This document shows, one piece after another, positions 54,720-64,000 of a stretch of DNA of 64,000 nucleotides; position 1 is the first letter of the stretch, and every line of letters starts with the position of its first letter. The DNA is from Chara braunii (Eukaryota > Streptophyta > Charophyceae > Charales > Characeae): NCBI GenBank assembly GCA_003427395.1, contig BFEA01000380.1, positions 1,092,889 to 1,156,888 of the forward strand. Reading direction: 5' to 3'. A program made the position numbers and the translations under genes. The notes under the pieces were generated by a model that saw only the letters and a program-made list of their open reading frames with translations, was not told the origin of the DNA and searched no databases.

Positions 54720-57700
54720 GGGTTGACTCAGATTGACCAAGTTATTGCGCGATCTTGGCCGCCATTGCGGGGCCCTCAAGCGCTGAAGGCAACAAGGCCC
54801 TCTCCTGCGAGTCTGAGCGCACCTCTCTTGTATCTGAGAATCTGAATTTTCTTTTTCTGCCCTTCTTCCTGTAAGACTGCTCCTTTGGTTCTGAGAGGAA
54901 GACGGCAGACGGGCTCGCGACCCGCAGTCCGTGCCAAGGCCTCTGTGGGAGGTTCGCCCCACCGATTGCGGTAGCTCTGCCGGAACTCAGGAGGAGTCCT
55001 AGAGGCAGGGAACTGAGTGGTAATTTCCTGACTCCCTCTATAAACCCCTCTATAACCCCTATTTGTATATCCCGCTAGAGTTTGACTGAGTGTATTGCGC
55101 GAATCCTGTACTTTGACTTTGTCTTGACTTTCAGGATTTGAATTCAGACTAAGTAAAGAAATGCATGCACAATCTCCGTTCCATCTTCTTTGACGGTGTG
55201 AAAGAAGATTTGTTTCAGAAAAGGGAATCGAATCTGGGGGAAGGTTGGGAGGAAGGTGGGTTTGTATGCAACTTGATTGGGTCGTTAAGGCTGGGACGTC
55301 CCCATAAGTTTGGGGACGCCCAGCGCTTTGTTTATTGTGGGTTGTATGAAGCAGTTAGGCCGCTCTATAAGTTTAGGTAGCCTGAATGCTCTGGAGGCTG
55401 GGAAGTCCCCATAAGTTTGGGGAGACCCGGTGCTATGAATTGCATGGAGGGTCAGGATGCTCTATAAGTTTAGTTGGCCTGACTGCTTTGACTTGTGATG
55501 GTTTGGTTGTGCTCGATTTTCAGGAGCTTAGGGTGCTCTATAAGTTTAGGTACCCTGAGTTGCCTTGTTTCTTGGACTTTTTTTAATTTCCTTGTTTCTG
55601 AACGAGGGGGCCGAGCTGTTCTGTAAGTTCAGGTGGCTCTGTCTCTTCCTGCTTTTATTCTGAGGAAGTAATCTTTGGCAAAGGGCGAACCCTTCTGTAA
55701 GTTCAGGGGGTTTGACTCAATGCCACACACATGATGGATCAGAGAGAAATGAACCTGGCGGAGGACCAGACATGTTCCATAAGATTGGATGGTCTGGCCC
55801 AATGCCTCGCACATGCTGGAACCTGAGAGATTATAATTTGGCTATAGCTTATTACTATTCTATTAAGAACAGGCTAGTCAGACACGGATTCCATAAGATT
55901 GGATGGTCTGACTATAGCTTATCGTAAATTGAAGAGAGTACATTTAAGAATATAATTGAAGGTAACTTGGACCGACTGAGCATTGTTTATAAGATGAATG
56001 ACTCAGTCTTACGCCCACTTTGAAGATTAAGCTAAAAAAAATATATACAATCTGACTATTTAAACAGTTCAGGGCGTCTAGGCATTGTTTATAAGATGAA
56101 TGACCTAGTCATGTGCCCAAAGGAAGAGAGAAGTAGTTGTGCAACCTGTTTGTGTATACTTGATGGCTGAGTTAGGCATGTTCCATACGATTAGATGGCC
56201 TGACTTTACGCCTTATGTAAGCAGGGTACGAAGGGATAAAGCATTGAAGGACTATGAATTATTGTCTGCCAAGTTGATTTGGGGATGGTGAGAGTACTTA
56301 CCTTTGTGGTTTGGTATGCATGTGACTAAGTGAAGCTAGTACTTGGCCAGAATTTCAGTCTGACAGGTAGTTGCTTTAGAGGTTCGCCGCGTGCTAGAGC
56401 GATAGGAGTTAGATTCAATTTTTACATTTTTTGAGCTAAGTTTTTTTACTTAGATCAATTCTCGCATTTTCTGGAATCCATTGTTATACTTGACTTTGTA
56501 TAAATTTTGGTAAGCTACTTTCTCAACGGGAAGTGCTGCCGAAATTTCTACAAATCCAGGGGGTTAGCCAATTCTTGACTTTTCAAAGTTCAACTTGTCT
56601 AAAGTTCATATATGAATTGGTAAAAATCTGGAAAGTCTCATTTTCTAAAGGGAGTGCTGCCCAAATTTTTGCTAATTCAGGGAGTTAGACAAAATTGGAC
56701 TTTGGAGAGTCAAATACTATTTCTATTTTTATATTTGGACTGATATAAATTCTGAAAAGACACTTTTCCTACCGGAAGCGCTGCCGATTTTTTTTTGATT
56801 CAGAGGAGTTAGACTATATTTTGACAGGTGGCGGTTCTGACAATCCACCCTCAATAGGGGAGATTCTGCCATTAATCTACCTTTGCTTTGGGCACTTGCT
56901 TAGAGGTAGGCTTAGACTTAGTTGGCAGATAACTTTGAGTGAAAATGTGTTATGGAGGTTCATCCCCCATATGCTGATGGTTTAGTTTGGGCATTGACCC
57001 GTCTTATGGTACAATCCTTTCTTGGACATTCGATTCAGGACTTGGACTAGTTTCAGCTTGATCCTACAAGGATCATCTTCTGTTATAACTGATAACAGGT
57101 CGATTGTCATTTCGTAGGTTTACGATTCAACTCCAATTCACTCCTGCCACTCAACCTAAAGGCTTTAGTCTTGTGACTGAATTGTTTTGTTGTGTTTTCA
57201 CCCGGACTTTATTGAATGACCATCCAACAAAAGTACTGAGTATTTATTTAAGAATTGCACGAGTGTGGCTTGTATGGCTAAAGCGAGGGGTATGAGTGCA
57301 AGGAATGGTTGAAGTTGACTCCGTGTAGTGCGTGGACTTTTGATTGAATCTTTGATGTGATTGCAGGTACGTTTGTGGTTCAAACTCTGGATGTGATTGT
57401 CTGCGATTACATACATATATGATCGAAAGGAGCCCCACTGTGACTGTGAGAAGTGATCATCCTATATAATTAACCCTCATATATGAACGAGTACCCTGAG
57501 TCTTTGAGAGACCTACCGTATTTGTGCATAAGGGTTAACCGGATTGTGGTTTGGGAGAGAAGGAAGGTCCTCTGTTATCCTTTGCTTTTTGGAGTTTTTA
57601 GAGTCGGACGTTGGTCCTGGGCCGGGATTCAAGGTCCTTGTCCTGGACATCCCAAGCCCTAGACTCTACAGGGAAGGAATTTGCCCCCGTGCAGAGCCTA

Positions 57701-58554
57701 TTCGCCTTGCCTACCGAGACACTCGGAGTAAAGGTCAGAGGTCTCGCGGCGGCTGCACGACTATTCCTTCAGTCGTGCAATGTCGTGAGGGATTAGACCC
57801 TCACGACGCTTCGAGTCTGGCACTTGAGTGTCATAAGCGGTACTCGGATCCACGAGGGACCGCTTGATTATGGGTACTACATAGTACGCCATCATTGCGA
57901 CTGCTTGCGTACGCTTGCATTGCAAGTCGATATGAGTAGACCCTGCGTCTGCGCGGTTTTATACTGAGCCTCGCGCGCGACGCTCATTTGATTTCTGCAT
58001 CGAAAAGTTATGGGTTGGCTACCGAGGGGCTATGAGCGTTGTCGCGTTGTTTGTGTTGTGCCGTGCTGTATGAGTGTGTGTGTGTTGTATTTTTGTGTTC
58101 ATAAGGTGGTGTGCACGTGGTGTGTGGGACGCGTCCTAGTCGACTGACGTCGAGCCGCGCTTGGGACTTCAGCCCCCCAAGATGCCGGTTCGCGTGCGGG
58201 TCCGATAGGCGTATTACCGCACGTACCCCCTATGCCACAGCGAACGAGAAACGCCCTCGACTGGTCCACCTCAGCGATTGCAACTGATTAACTCTCGTAC
58301 TATGGACTGGTAGCTCGGCGGGGATACGTCCACCGAAGGGAGGTGACAACTCCCGTAAGGTGGAGGTAAGTTGTGCCTCGCGTAGGCCCTATCCTGTCGT
58401 AGGGGTTCGCGAGAGGTATGGCTGGCCCACTCGGCCGGAGCGGTCTAAGGAAGCTTCATTTGTGTGTTCGCGACGATGTTGGTCCAACTCCTGCGTGACG
58501 CGGTCGAGAGGGTCCTGCGCTGCCACGTGCGGTGCCGGACCGATGCGCTCAACA
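54720..58554 (+). repeat. Very long LTR-like repeat C
   Basis: Full-length relative of B, from about GACTCAGATTGACCAAG (54725) to GATGCGCTCAACA (58542-58554). It holds a TATA box (55039-55044), the class 1 array (55285-56215), the GAAGTGCTGCC repeats (56420-56800), the GTTATAACTGATAAC hairpin (57080-57098) and the conserved 3' module from 58140. No primer binding site follows. Its right end abuts a minus-strand coding relic. Confidence 0.7.
55285..56215 (+). repeat. Hairpin array of LTR C (class 1)
   Basis: About twelve units, aligned one by one with those of LTR B. Arms: AGGC/GCCT (55357-55360, 55380-55383), CTGGG/CCCGG (55398-55402, 55426-55430), TCAGG/CCTGA (55452-55456, 55478-55482), AGGGT/ACCCT, GAACCC/GGGTTT, CCAGAC/GTCTGG (55766-55771, 55792-55797), ACTGAG/CTCAGT, CTAGG/CCTAG. 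Later units use the loop TTCCATAAGATTGGAT or TTGTTTATAAGATGAATG. Confidence 0.8.
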
Positions 58555-58588
58555 ACACCCGCGAACCACAAAATGCATCCATCTTCAT

Positions 58589-59050
58589 CTGAAGTGTGTA
58601 GTAAATAAGGGTCGGGAAGACCACTGTCTCCCACTCCGTCCCCTGCCAAACAACTCGCCCGGCGTCGATAGCATAGTCGATTGTGATGTACGATTATGCT
58701 TGAGCGAAGCTATTCGACCTCGACGAGGACTTGAAGATTCATCCATGGATTGTACGCAACACCACTCTCTCTACGTTCCTGGCTCTATACAAAACCGATT
58801 CGCAACGAGCAGGATCGTCTATCTTCAAGCATGCCAAATCAGTGGGCGCCATGATCAACATGGACGGCGGTTCAACTCCTGCGTCTTCGTTAGCGATGGT
58901 GATGAAGTAGTTGGCGTAATCGACCACCGCCTCCCGTAATGGTTTCCTAGGTCCTTGCCCCCAAAACACCTCACAATCCACCCACATTTCCTCAGTTCAT
59001 CGTCCTGTCTGAACACATGATCTGTGAAAAACCAACAAAACCACAAAAAC
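58589..59050 (-). pseudogene. Unrecognised coding relic beside LTR C
   Basis: The minus strand carries MWVDCEVFWGQGPRKPLREA then VVDYANYFITIANEDAGVEP and DPARCESVLYRARNVERVV, ending at a TGA at 58739 that could be a changed Trp codon, since the frame goes on sensibly as IFKSSSRSNSFAQA. Upstream, DHVFRQDDELRK lies in another frame and probably belongs to it. Balanced composition suggests a real former gene; I do not recognise the family. LTR C ends 35 bases beyond its last readable part. Confidence 0.45.
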
Positions 59051-59816
59051 CAATATTTTGTATTTCCGGGTAAAAAAAAAAAAAAAATTCAACCACTTCT
59101 CGAAAAACGACGCAAAAACCGAACAAACAGTTAAGTGATCCTTAAAACGTGGGGGGGAATCCTTTCTTGCAAAGATCGTGTTATACGACGATAAGTCATT
59201 CTCAATAGACAGGCAAAAAACAGAGCTCTAATAATACAAACTCGAAAGTAGAAAAAAAAACAGTCTTCATGAATTTTGACCTATAGGACTAAATGTTACT
59301 TTCAAGAGTCTATATAAAGCAACTTTGAAGTTAACAGTATTTTTTTTGTCAAACAATGTATGATATGTAAAACTATAGCACAAACAACTTCTGCCAGAGA
59401 GATATCTTCAAATTCTCAGTCAAATGCAAGTAAGAAATAAACAAACGAAAAAAAAAAAAAATTGCCTACATATGAAAGTATTTATGATCGGAACTTAATA
59501 CGATAACACGTTCAAGAAGTCCTCGAACATGTTCGTCGTGATATACAACTTATAGGACTATACGAATGATCTTTTGAGATAGTAAAAAACATGGATATTG
59601 CAATTCCTAAATATATGGTGCTTCGCTTAGTAATGATTTACGGTGGAAAAACCCTCTTTTCACCTCGTCACTTCCAGTGGTTCTCAAAAAATATTTTTTA
59701 TTTATTTTTTTGTGTTTACTTTTTACTTCGCAAAGAATCCTTCTCCTGCAGGAGGCCTAAAAACCGTACTCTCAGAATCCCGGTAAATATATTTCGTTCA
59801 AACCGTACATTTCTTT
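59051..59816. other. AT-rich spacer
   Basis: Short A and T runs, no gene or repeat that I can name. Confidence 0.4.
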
Positions 59817-60570
59817 TTATTGGGTTTTCACAAAACCTATGTTTGTGGTGTTTTTCCTCCTGTTACTGAGGGGCTCATTGTCGTTGTCATCGCCCTCTCG
59901 CCGTCCTTTTCTTCGATCCTCGAGGTTGCGGCCTTCGTCGCTCCTGCCCTCCTCTTTCCCTTGCATCGCACCACTCTCACTGACTTGTAATTGCGTCGTC
60001 GTAGATTGTGCCAACGCTCCCTCCAATGTCACCTCGGCGGGTGAAGTTTTCGACGCCCCCATGGCCTCCTGCGGCTGTGGCGGCGCAGCTTGTCGAGGCT
60101 AGGGTTGCGCAGATGGTGCCTCGTCCCTTGAGTGACGTTCAACAACGCGTGAGCTGCACCTCCGACTTGTCTTTGGACGGCCACGTCAGTGATGACAGCC
60201 CCCTGCGACCTGGGTGTTCTTAGCGAAACCCAACCTTTCTCCTCCGTCGCGCAGTGTTGTTTTATAGCCGCCAACTGTTCCCTCAAAACTCCATCTCGCC
60301 CGAAACCCAATCGCGCGCCCCCCACCATCTCGTGTGCTTCCATCACCCTCATTTCGCCGACCTGAAAATCTTCATTAAACGACACGTCCACCTTTTCCAC
60401 GCGCTGCCTTTTCGATTTTGGGACATGCCCTTGACCTTTCTACACATCTCCCCCATAGCCATACCCGCCGTCTCTCCTGCTCTTCCCCATGGCAACCCAT
60501 GGCGGCATGATGTGTGAAGGTCGGTTATTCCCATGATGCCCACGTCTTCCTCCCGTCACCGCAGCGAAGA
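59817..60570 (-). pseudogene. Minus-strand RG-rich/charged coding relic, possible gag-like ORF1
   Basis: One frame from about 60570 to 60029 has an RG/GH-rich start (VTGGRRGHHGNN), a TAG near 60435 that could be a changed Gln codon, then KGQGHVPKSKRQRVEKVDVS and EDFQVGEMRVMEAHEMVGGA and a long helix (REQLAAIKQH). Another frame continues from 60090 to 59817 as PAEVTLEGALAQSTTTQLQV and a very charged end (RRKGRREGDDNDNE). The composition suits an RNA-binding ORF1 protein. It stops head to head with the LINE reverse transcriptase at about 60570, so it may be the inverted 5' part of that LINE. Function not established. Confidence 0.4.
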
Positions 60571-60574
60571 CAAA

Positions 60575-61490
60575 AAAAAACGATGTGCGTAATCGGAGGC
60601 CGATCTCTATCCTCATACAATATACTTGCCGAAATTTCGGCAAACCGATTGAGTGGGGTTCTGCCGCATATCATCGACCACACCCAGATTGGGCTTATGG
60701 CGGGTCGCTAAATCTTGTTTAACGTGTTTTTGGCCCAACAAATACTTGGGCACTGCACTGACCAGGGCATGGCCTTCGTCTCTATAGATCCGGAGAAGGC
60801 CTATGACCAGGTTCGGTGGGAGTTTCTCCTACAGGCAATGACGTGTTGAGGGATAGGGGGGATATTTTGTGGGAGGGTCTGGACCGTGCTTGAGGGGGCG
60901 TCGACGATAATGCATGTCAATGGGGTAAGGTATGACAAGATGAGGGTCACGAGGTCGGTGAGGAAGGGGTGCCCATTATTCCCTGCCCTCTACATTATAT
61001 ATATTGAATCGCTACATGAAATACTGAGAGTTGACAGCCGGATGGAAAACCTCGAGGCGTGCCGAAAATGCAATTGCAGTCTACGGCCTTTGCAGATGAC
61101 GCAGCCACAGTCATCTCCGCGACCACCCAACAGCTGTGAATCCTAAAGGCAAATTTAACGTTTTTTTGCAGTTACTCCGGAGCGTGTGTTAATTTGCATA
61201 AGTCACAAGCCATTCTCCCGATGGGGGCGGATCCCCCATATCGCTGGGACGTTCCAACTGTGGCCAATGACGAAAGGATAGCCTTCTTGGGGGCCAACCT
61301 TATGCCTACTTACGGGGGCGTAGAGCAAATGACGATGCATTCCCCTGCTGCGGTGGCCAGGTTAAAAACATGGAGCTTGAGAGGAAATATGGGGGTGTTT
61401 GGCAAAGCCCAGGTCATTACGAATTCCGTGCTTGCTACATTATGGTATGCAGGCGCGGTCCATATGCAGGGCAAGCGTACCTTCTGCTAA
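60575..61490 (+). pseudogene. L1-like LINE reverse transcriptase (broken)
   Basis: One frame gives SYNILAEISANRLSGVLPHI then HTQIGLMAGR, a TAA, ILFNVFLAQQILGH, FVSIDPEKAYDQVRWEFL (motif A), a TGA, and SVRKGCPLFPALYIIYIESL (motif B; the usual RQG is RKG). A frameshift then leads to FADDAATVIS (motif C, 61089-61118) in another frame, followed by a TGA, SGACVNLHKSQAILPMG and RIAFLGANLMP, and LATLWYAGAVHM. These are the standard blocks of plant L1-type elements in order. The catalytic Asp residues are present but three stops and a frameshift rule out function. The endonuclease half is missing. Confidence 0.85.
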
Positions 61491-61494
61491 ATCA

Positions 61495-61601
61495 GGAGGG
61501 CGACCCACGTGTTGCACGTGTTGCTCCCCACGAATAGACTGGAGCATTTGTCCCCCCCCCAAAAAAAAAAAAAAAAAAAAAAAGGGAGGGCGACCCACGT
61601 G
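61495..61601 (+). mobile_element. Tiny poly(A)-tailed insertion with 17-bp target-site duplication
   Basis: GGAGGGCGACCCACGTG occurs at 61495-61511 and again at 61585-61601. Between them lie about 40 bases of unique sequence, nine C and a run of 23 A, then G. This is the signature of target-primed reverse transcription of a short, 5'-truncated transcript into the LINE. The source of the 40 bases is not identified. Confidence 0.7.
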
Positions 61602-63489
61602 CACCTCTAGTTTAAACCAACAGTACTTGGCTCAGCTATCGACCGCGAATAAAAAAAGAGTAGAAACGTCTCTAGCCCGACGAATTTGGGCACTCTTGTA
61701 GTAGCGCGTACGTTTCCTAAAATCATGGAGCGTTAACGGACACGACTCTAGGAAGTATTGGTGGTTTAACAATGGGAGGGCAGAGGAATCCATCCATAAA
61801 GTCGCATGGGACAACCTTATTCAACCCACGTGCTTTGGTGAGCAGGGTCTGGTCGACCCAAAGATCATTAGGCCTCAACTTCGACAGATTATATAGGTTT
61901 TGTTGCACAACCAGGGTCCCGAAGGGATGTGGCAAGAAATCCCCCAGACCCACCTAGCGTGTGCACTCCAGATACCGAGGGCGCTGGTGGACCTGTGCCT
62001 AATTAGCAGCCCCACGACTGGCCACATACGGAAGGACGCAGTCTGGTCTCAGAAGCTGTCCTTATGGAAGAAAATCCGGGCTACCTGGAACTGCAGATAC
62101 GGTTTACAACCAGTTGTTTAACACCCGCTTCATTTGTAACAGGGACAGAGACTCCTTCCCTTGGCAGGGATAACTAGGAGTCTTTGGCTGGAAGTGGGTT
62201 GAACCGGGAATCTACAAAGTGGGACACTTGTGGGATTAAGAGCGCAATGATTAGCGAGTTGATAATGAAATGGAGGAGTTCCTACATGGCTGAATGAAGA
62301 GGGCACAAAGACTGGTGGATTTGAAGGATGCCATTCCCTCTTAGTGGGTGGACTTGCTCCGAGAGGACCAGATAAAGGTGGGGGAATGGGTGAGGATAAA
62401 AGGAGATACAGTACCTTGCATAATATATAGGGTGGAGCAAAATCTACCGGACGGGAAACCGGAGGTCGCTGAGTGACACATGAAATCAGGCTTGGGGCAT
62501 GAGGGATTGGGGAAACGGACGCAGGAGGTCCTAAGGCAGGAGATGCACGCCACAAAAAAAGATAGCAAGATCATCATTTGTGATTGTGGCGGTATGTGAA
62601 GGAGAGATGAGGGGGGAGGAACAATACTTGCCGTATTGGGTCACGTCCATACTATGGACTTGCCCTGGGGCCCGAGGGAGTGGGAGTGGCCGCCTCAGAG
62701 GATGCACAAGCAGGCCACGCCACTCCAAGAAGTGACCACGAAAAATATTTACAACTCCCTGCCGGAGCCCAAAAACATTTGCAACGAGCTGAAGGGTCGT
62801 CGGGCTAAGCGGGATTGGCTTTCTAGTGCGTATGTAGAGAGGACACAACGTAGATGGAATGAACAACGTGCACTCATGTCAACCCTGCCAGACCAGAAGC
62901 AGACCGACCTGTGCTGGCAAATCTACCACCTGGCAAATCCGACAGCAGAGTGGTAGGCTACTAAAAGCCAATTTAATGACCCAACCTGTGTGGCAGGATG
63001 TAGCCAGGTGAAGATCCTCCCCCACCTCTTTTTGCGACGCCTGGTGGTCTGGGCGCTTTGGATGTGGTGGGAAAACAAAATCGCAGACAAAACACCACTG
63101 AAGGTTGATGAAACAGACAATGCCACAATCTTATTGGGACCCTGATAAAGGTAAACGGAAAAGGGTTTGGGGAGCCGATGGTGGAAGAGGTTATACGAGC
63201 GGGGGTGTTGTGGGCCCTATGGAAATCGAGGAATGAGAGATGCAGGCAAGGTGCGATGCCGCCATTGCAAGCATACCCAGTGCGGACAATGAAGAACATC
63301 AGAATCGCCCTAATGGCGGATTTACATTGGAACGAGCATATAGGGGAGGCCAGGGTGAATGGGTTCTGGGAGAGATGGGGTCCATGCCTGCAGTTGGTAA
63401 TTCGGGACCCCCAAACAGGCCAATTGCAATATGGCCCCATTTTGCAACGTCACGCGCCTCGGTATGATAGGAGTGAAGAGCAGCCCTGA
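61602..63489 (+). pseudogene. L1-like LINE C-terminal region (broken)
   Basis: Plus-strand fragments in several frames continue the LINE: HKVAWDNLIQPTCFGEQGLV (61795 on), EGMWQEIPQTHLACALQIPR, PEPKNICNELKGRRAKRDWL and WNEQRALMSTLPDQKQTDLC (62750-62920), then PTCVAGCSQVKILPHLFL near 62980, which resembles the zinc-binding CxxxC...HLF region after LINE RTs, and finally VLWALWKSRNERCRQGAMPP and WERWGPCLQLVIRDPQTGQL (63200-63430). Many stops and frameshifts. Confidence 0.65.
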
Positions 63490-64000
63490 CGATAGGTCCA
63501 TGAGACCGCGATGGGATGCCGAAAGTGTACAATAGGTAGCTGCCTGAGTAGGAATTGGTAGTTAAGGAGGAGCTACTTTTGGTATTGTACCACATTAGGC
63601 TCTTGTGGAAGGTTGGATAAAATAGGAAGGCTTCTTTGGGAAAAGGGGGGGGGGGGGGGGGGGGGGGGAGAACGGGTACATTTGCACAAAGGAAAAACTC
63701 AGTGATGCAAGCTGAGGACCATTGATGATGAAATGGAGATAAAGCATATGGGGTGCGACGGGAACAACAAGAGAGCATAGGAAAAAAATATTTGTAGGGA
63801 TGACGGGTAGAAGTTGGGAAGAGAGGAATAATTGGAATAATGATTGTCGTTTTTGTGTGGGTGTTTCTTGTTTGAATGGGTGGGACAAGACTCAAGACTT
63901 ACGGCCCGAGAGGCTGTTGGGAGGGCTTCTCCCGCGCCTTGTCCTGCCTAAGGCCCACCCTTCTTCACTTTTCTTTCGAACTCACGCCGGTAATAAGTAA
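63490..64000 (+). other. Probable LINE 3' region with a G run
   Basis: A run of 23 G at 63646-63668 and no coding signal I trust. The last 120 bases (ACGGCCCGAGAGGCTGTTGG) may be the LINE 3' UTR; its poly(A) end is not reached. Confidence 0.35.

Noticed and set aside
58300-58370. tRNA-like gene (TAGCTCGGCGGGG resembles an A box)
   Set aside because: No B box at the right distance and no cloverleaf could be drawn; the segment belongs to the LTR 3' module.

Overview
This window looks like nuclear DNA of a eukaryote with a large, repeat-rich genome. The evidence points to the green lineage, and a streptophyte (charophyte) alga such as Chara fits best, but that is inference. It rests on a tRNA-Asp type primer binding site in an LTR element, an L1-like LINE, a PIF/Harbinger transposase and a Penelope-like element whose GIY-YIG domain precedes the reverse transcriptase. 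There are no operons, bacterial promoters or rRNA/tRNA genes that I can see. Almost everything is decayed transposable element. Two runs of N (21587-22307 and 50803-51742) interrupt the sequence, both next to short tandem repeats.

Layout. 1-4403: a decayed Penelope-like element on the minus strand, bounded by 233-bp direct repeats; its fragments, 5' to 3', are an SR-rich segment, a coiled-coil/basic segment, a SAP-like segment, a GIY-YIG nuclease, an RT N-terminal region and the RT palm. 4623-5143: a foldback MITE. 5324-6383: a 415-bp tandem duplication. 6866-10960: very long LTR A (minus). 11508-11885: a foldback repeat. 11990-15500: an LTR-like repeat whose end carries a palindrome. 15880-19687: LTR B. 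20041-20744: a 352-bp tandem duplication. 22308-26177: LTR E, followed by a primer binding site and a broken gag gene. 27640-28390: a hairpin array. 29224-31520: LTR-like copy D (minus). 35945-39494: solo LTR F. 39500-40728: inverted copy of the palindrome family. 41425-42270: Harbinger transposase pseudogene. 43836-44889: one MITE inserted in another. 45214-48600: palindrome-family copy. 48825-49907: an unrecognised, frameshifted protein-coding relic. 49908-54180: a run of different minisatellites. 54720-58554: LTR C. 58589-59050 and 59817-60570: minus-strand coding relics. 60575-64000: an L1-like LINE.

The most striking signal is a recurring architecture. Very long LTR-like repeats (about 3.5-4 kb) share a conserved 3' module of about 450 bp, but their upstream parts hold lineage-specific arrays of short hairpins. 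Within an array the loop or flank is conserved while the two stem arms change together. The same covariation is seen between aligned positions of LTR B and LTR C and of LTR E and LTR F. At least five unrelated hairpin classes occur here. I know of no described system that matches; RNA structure under selection, or template-switch correction of palindromes, could each produce it.

Most premature stops in the coding relics are compatible with single C-to-T or G-to-A changes, and the first catalytic Asp of the Penelope RT is replaced by Asn in the same way. No coding region appears to be an intact functional gene.
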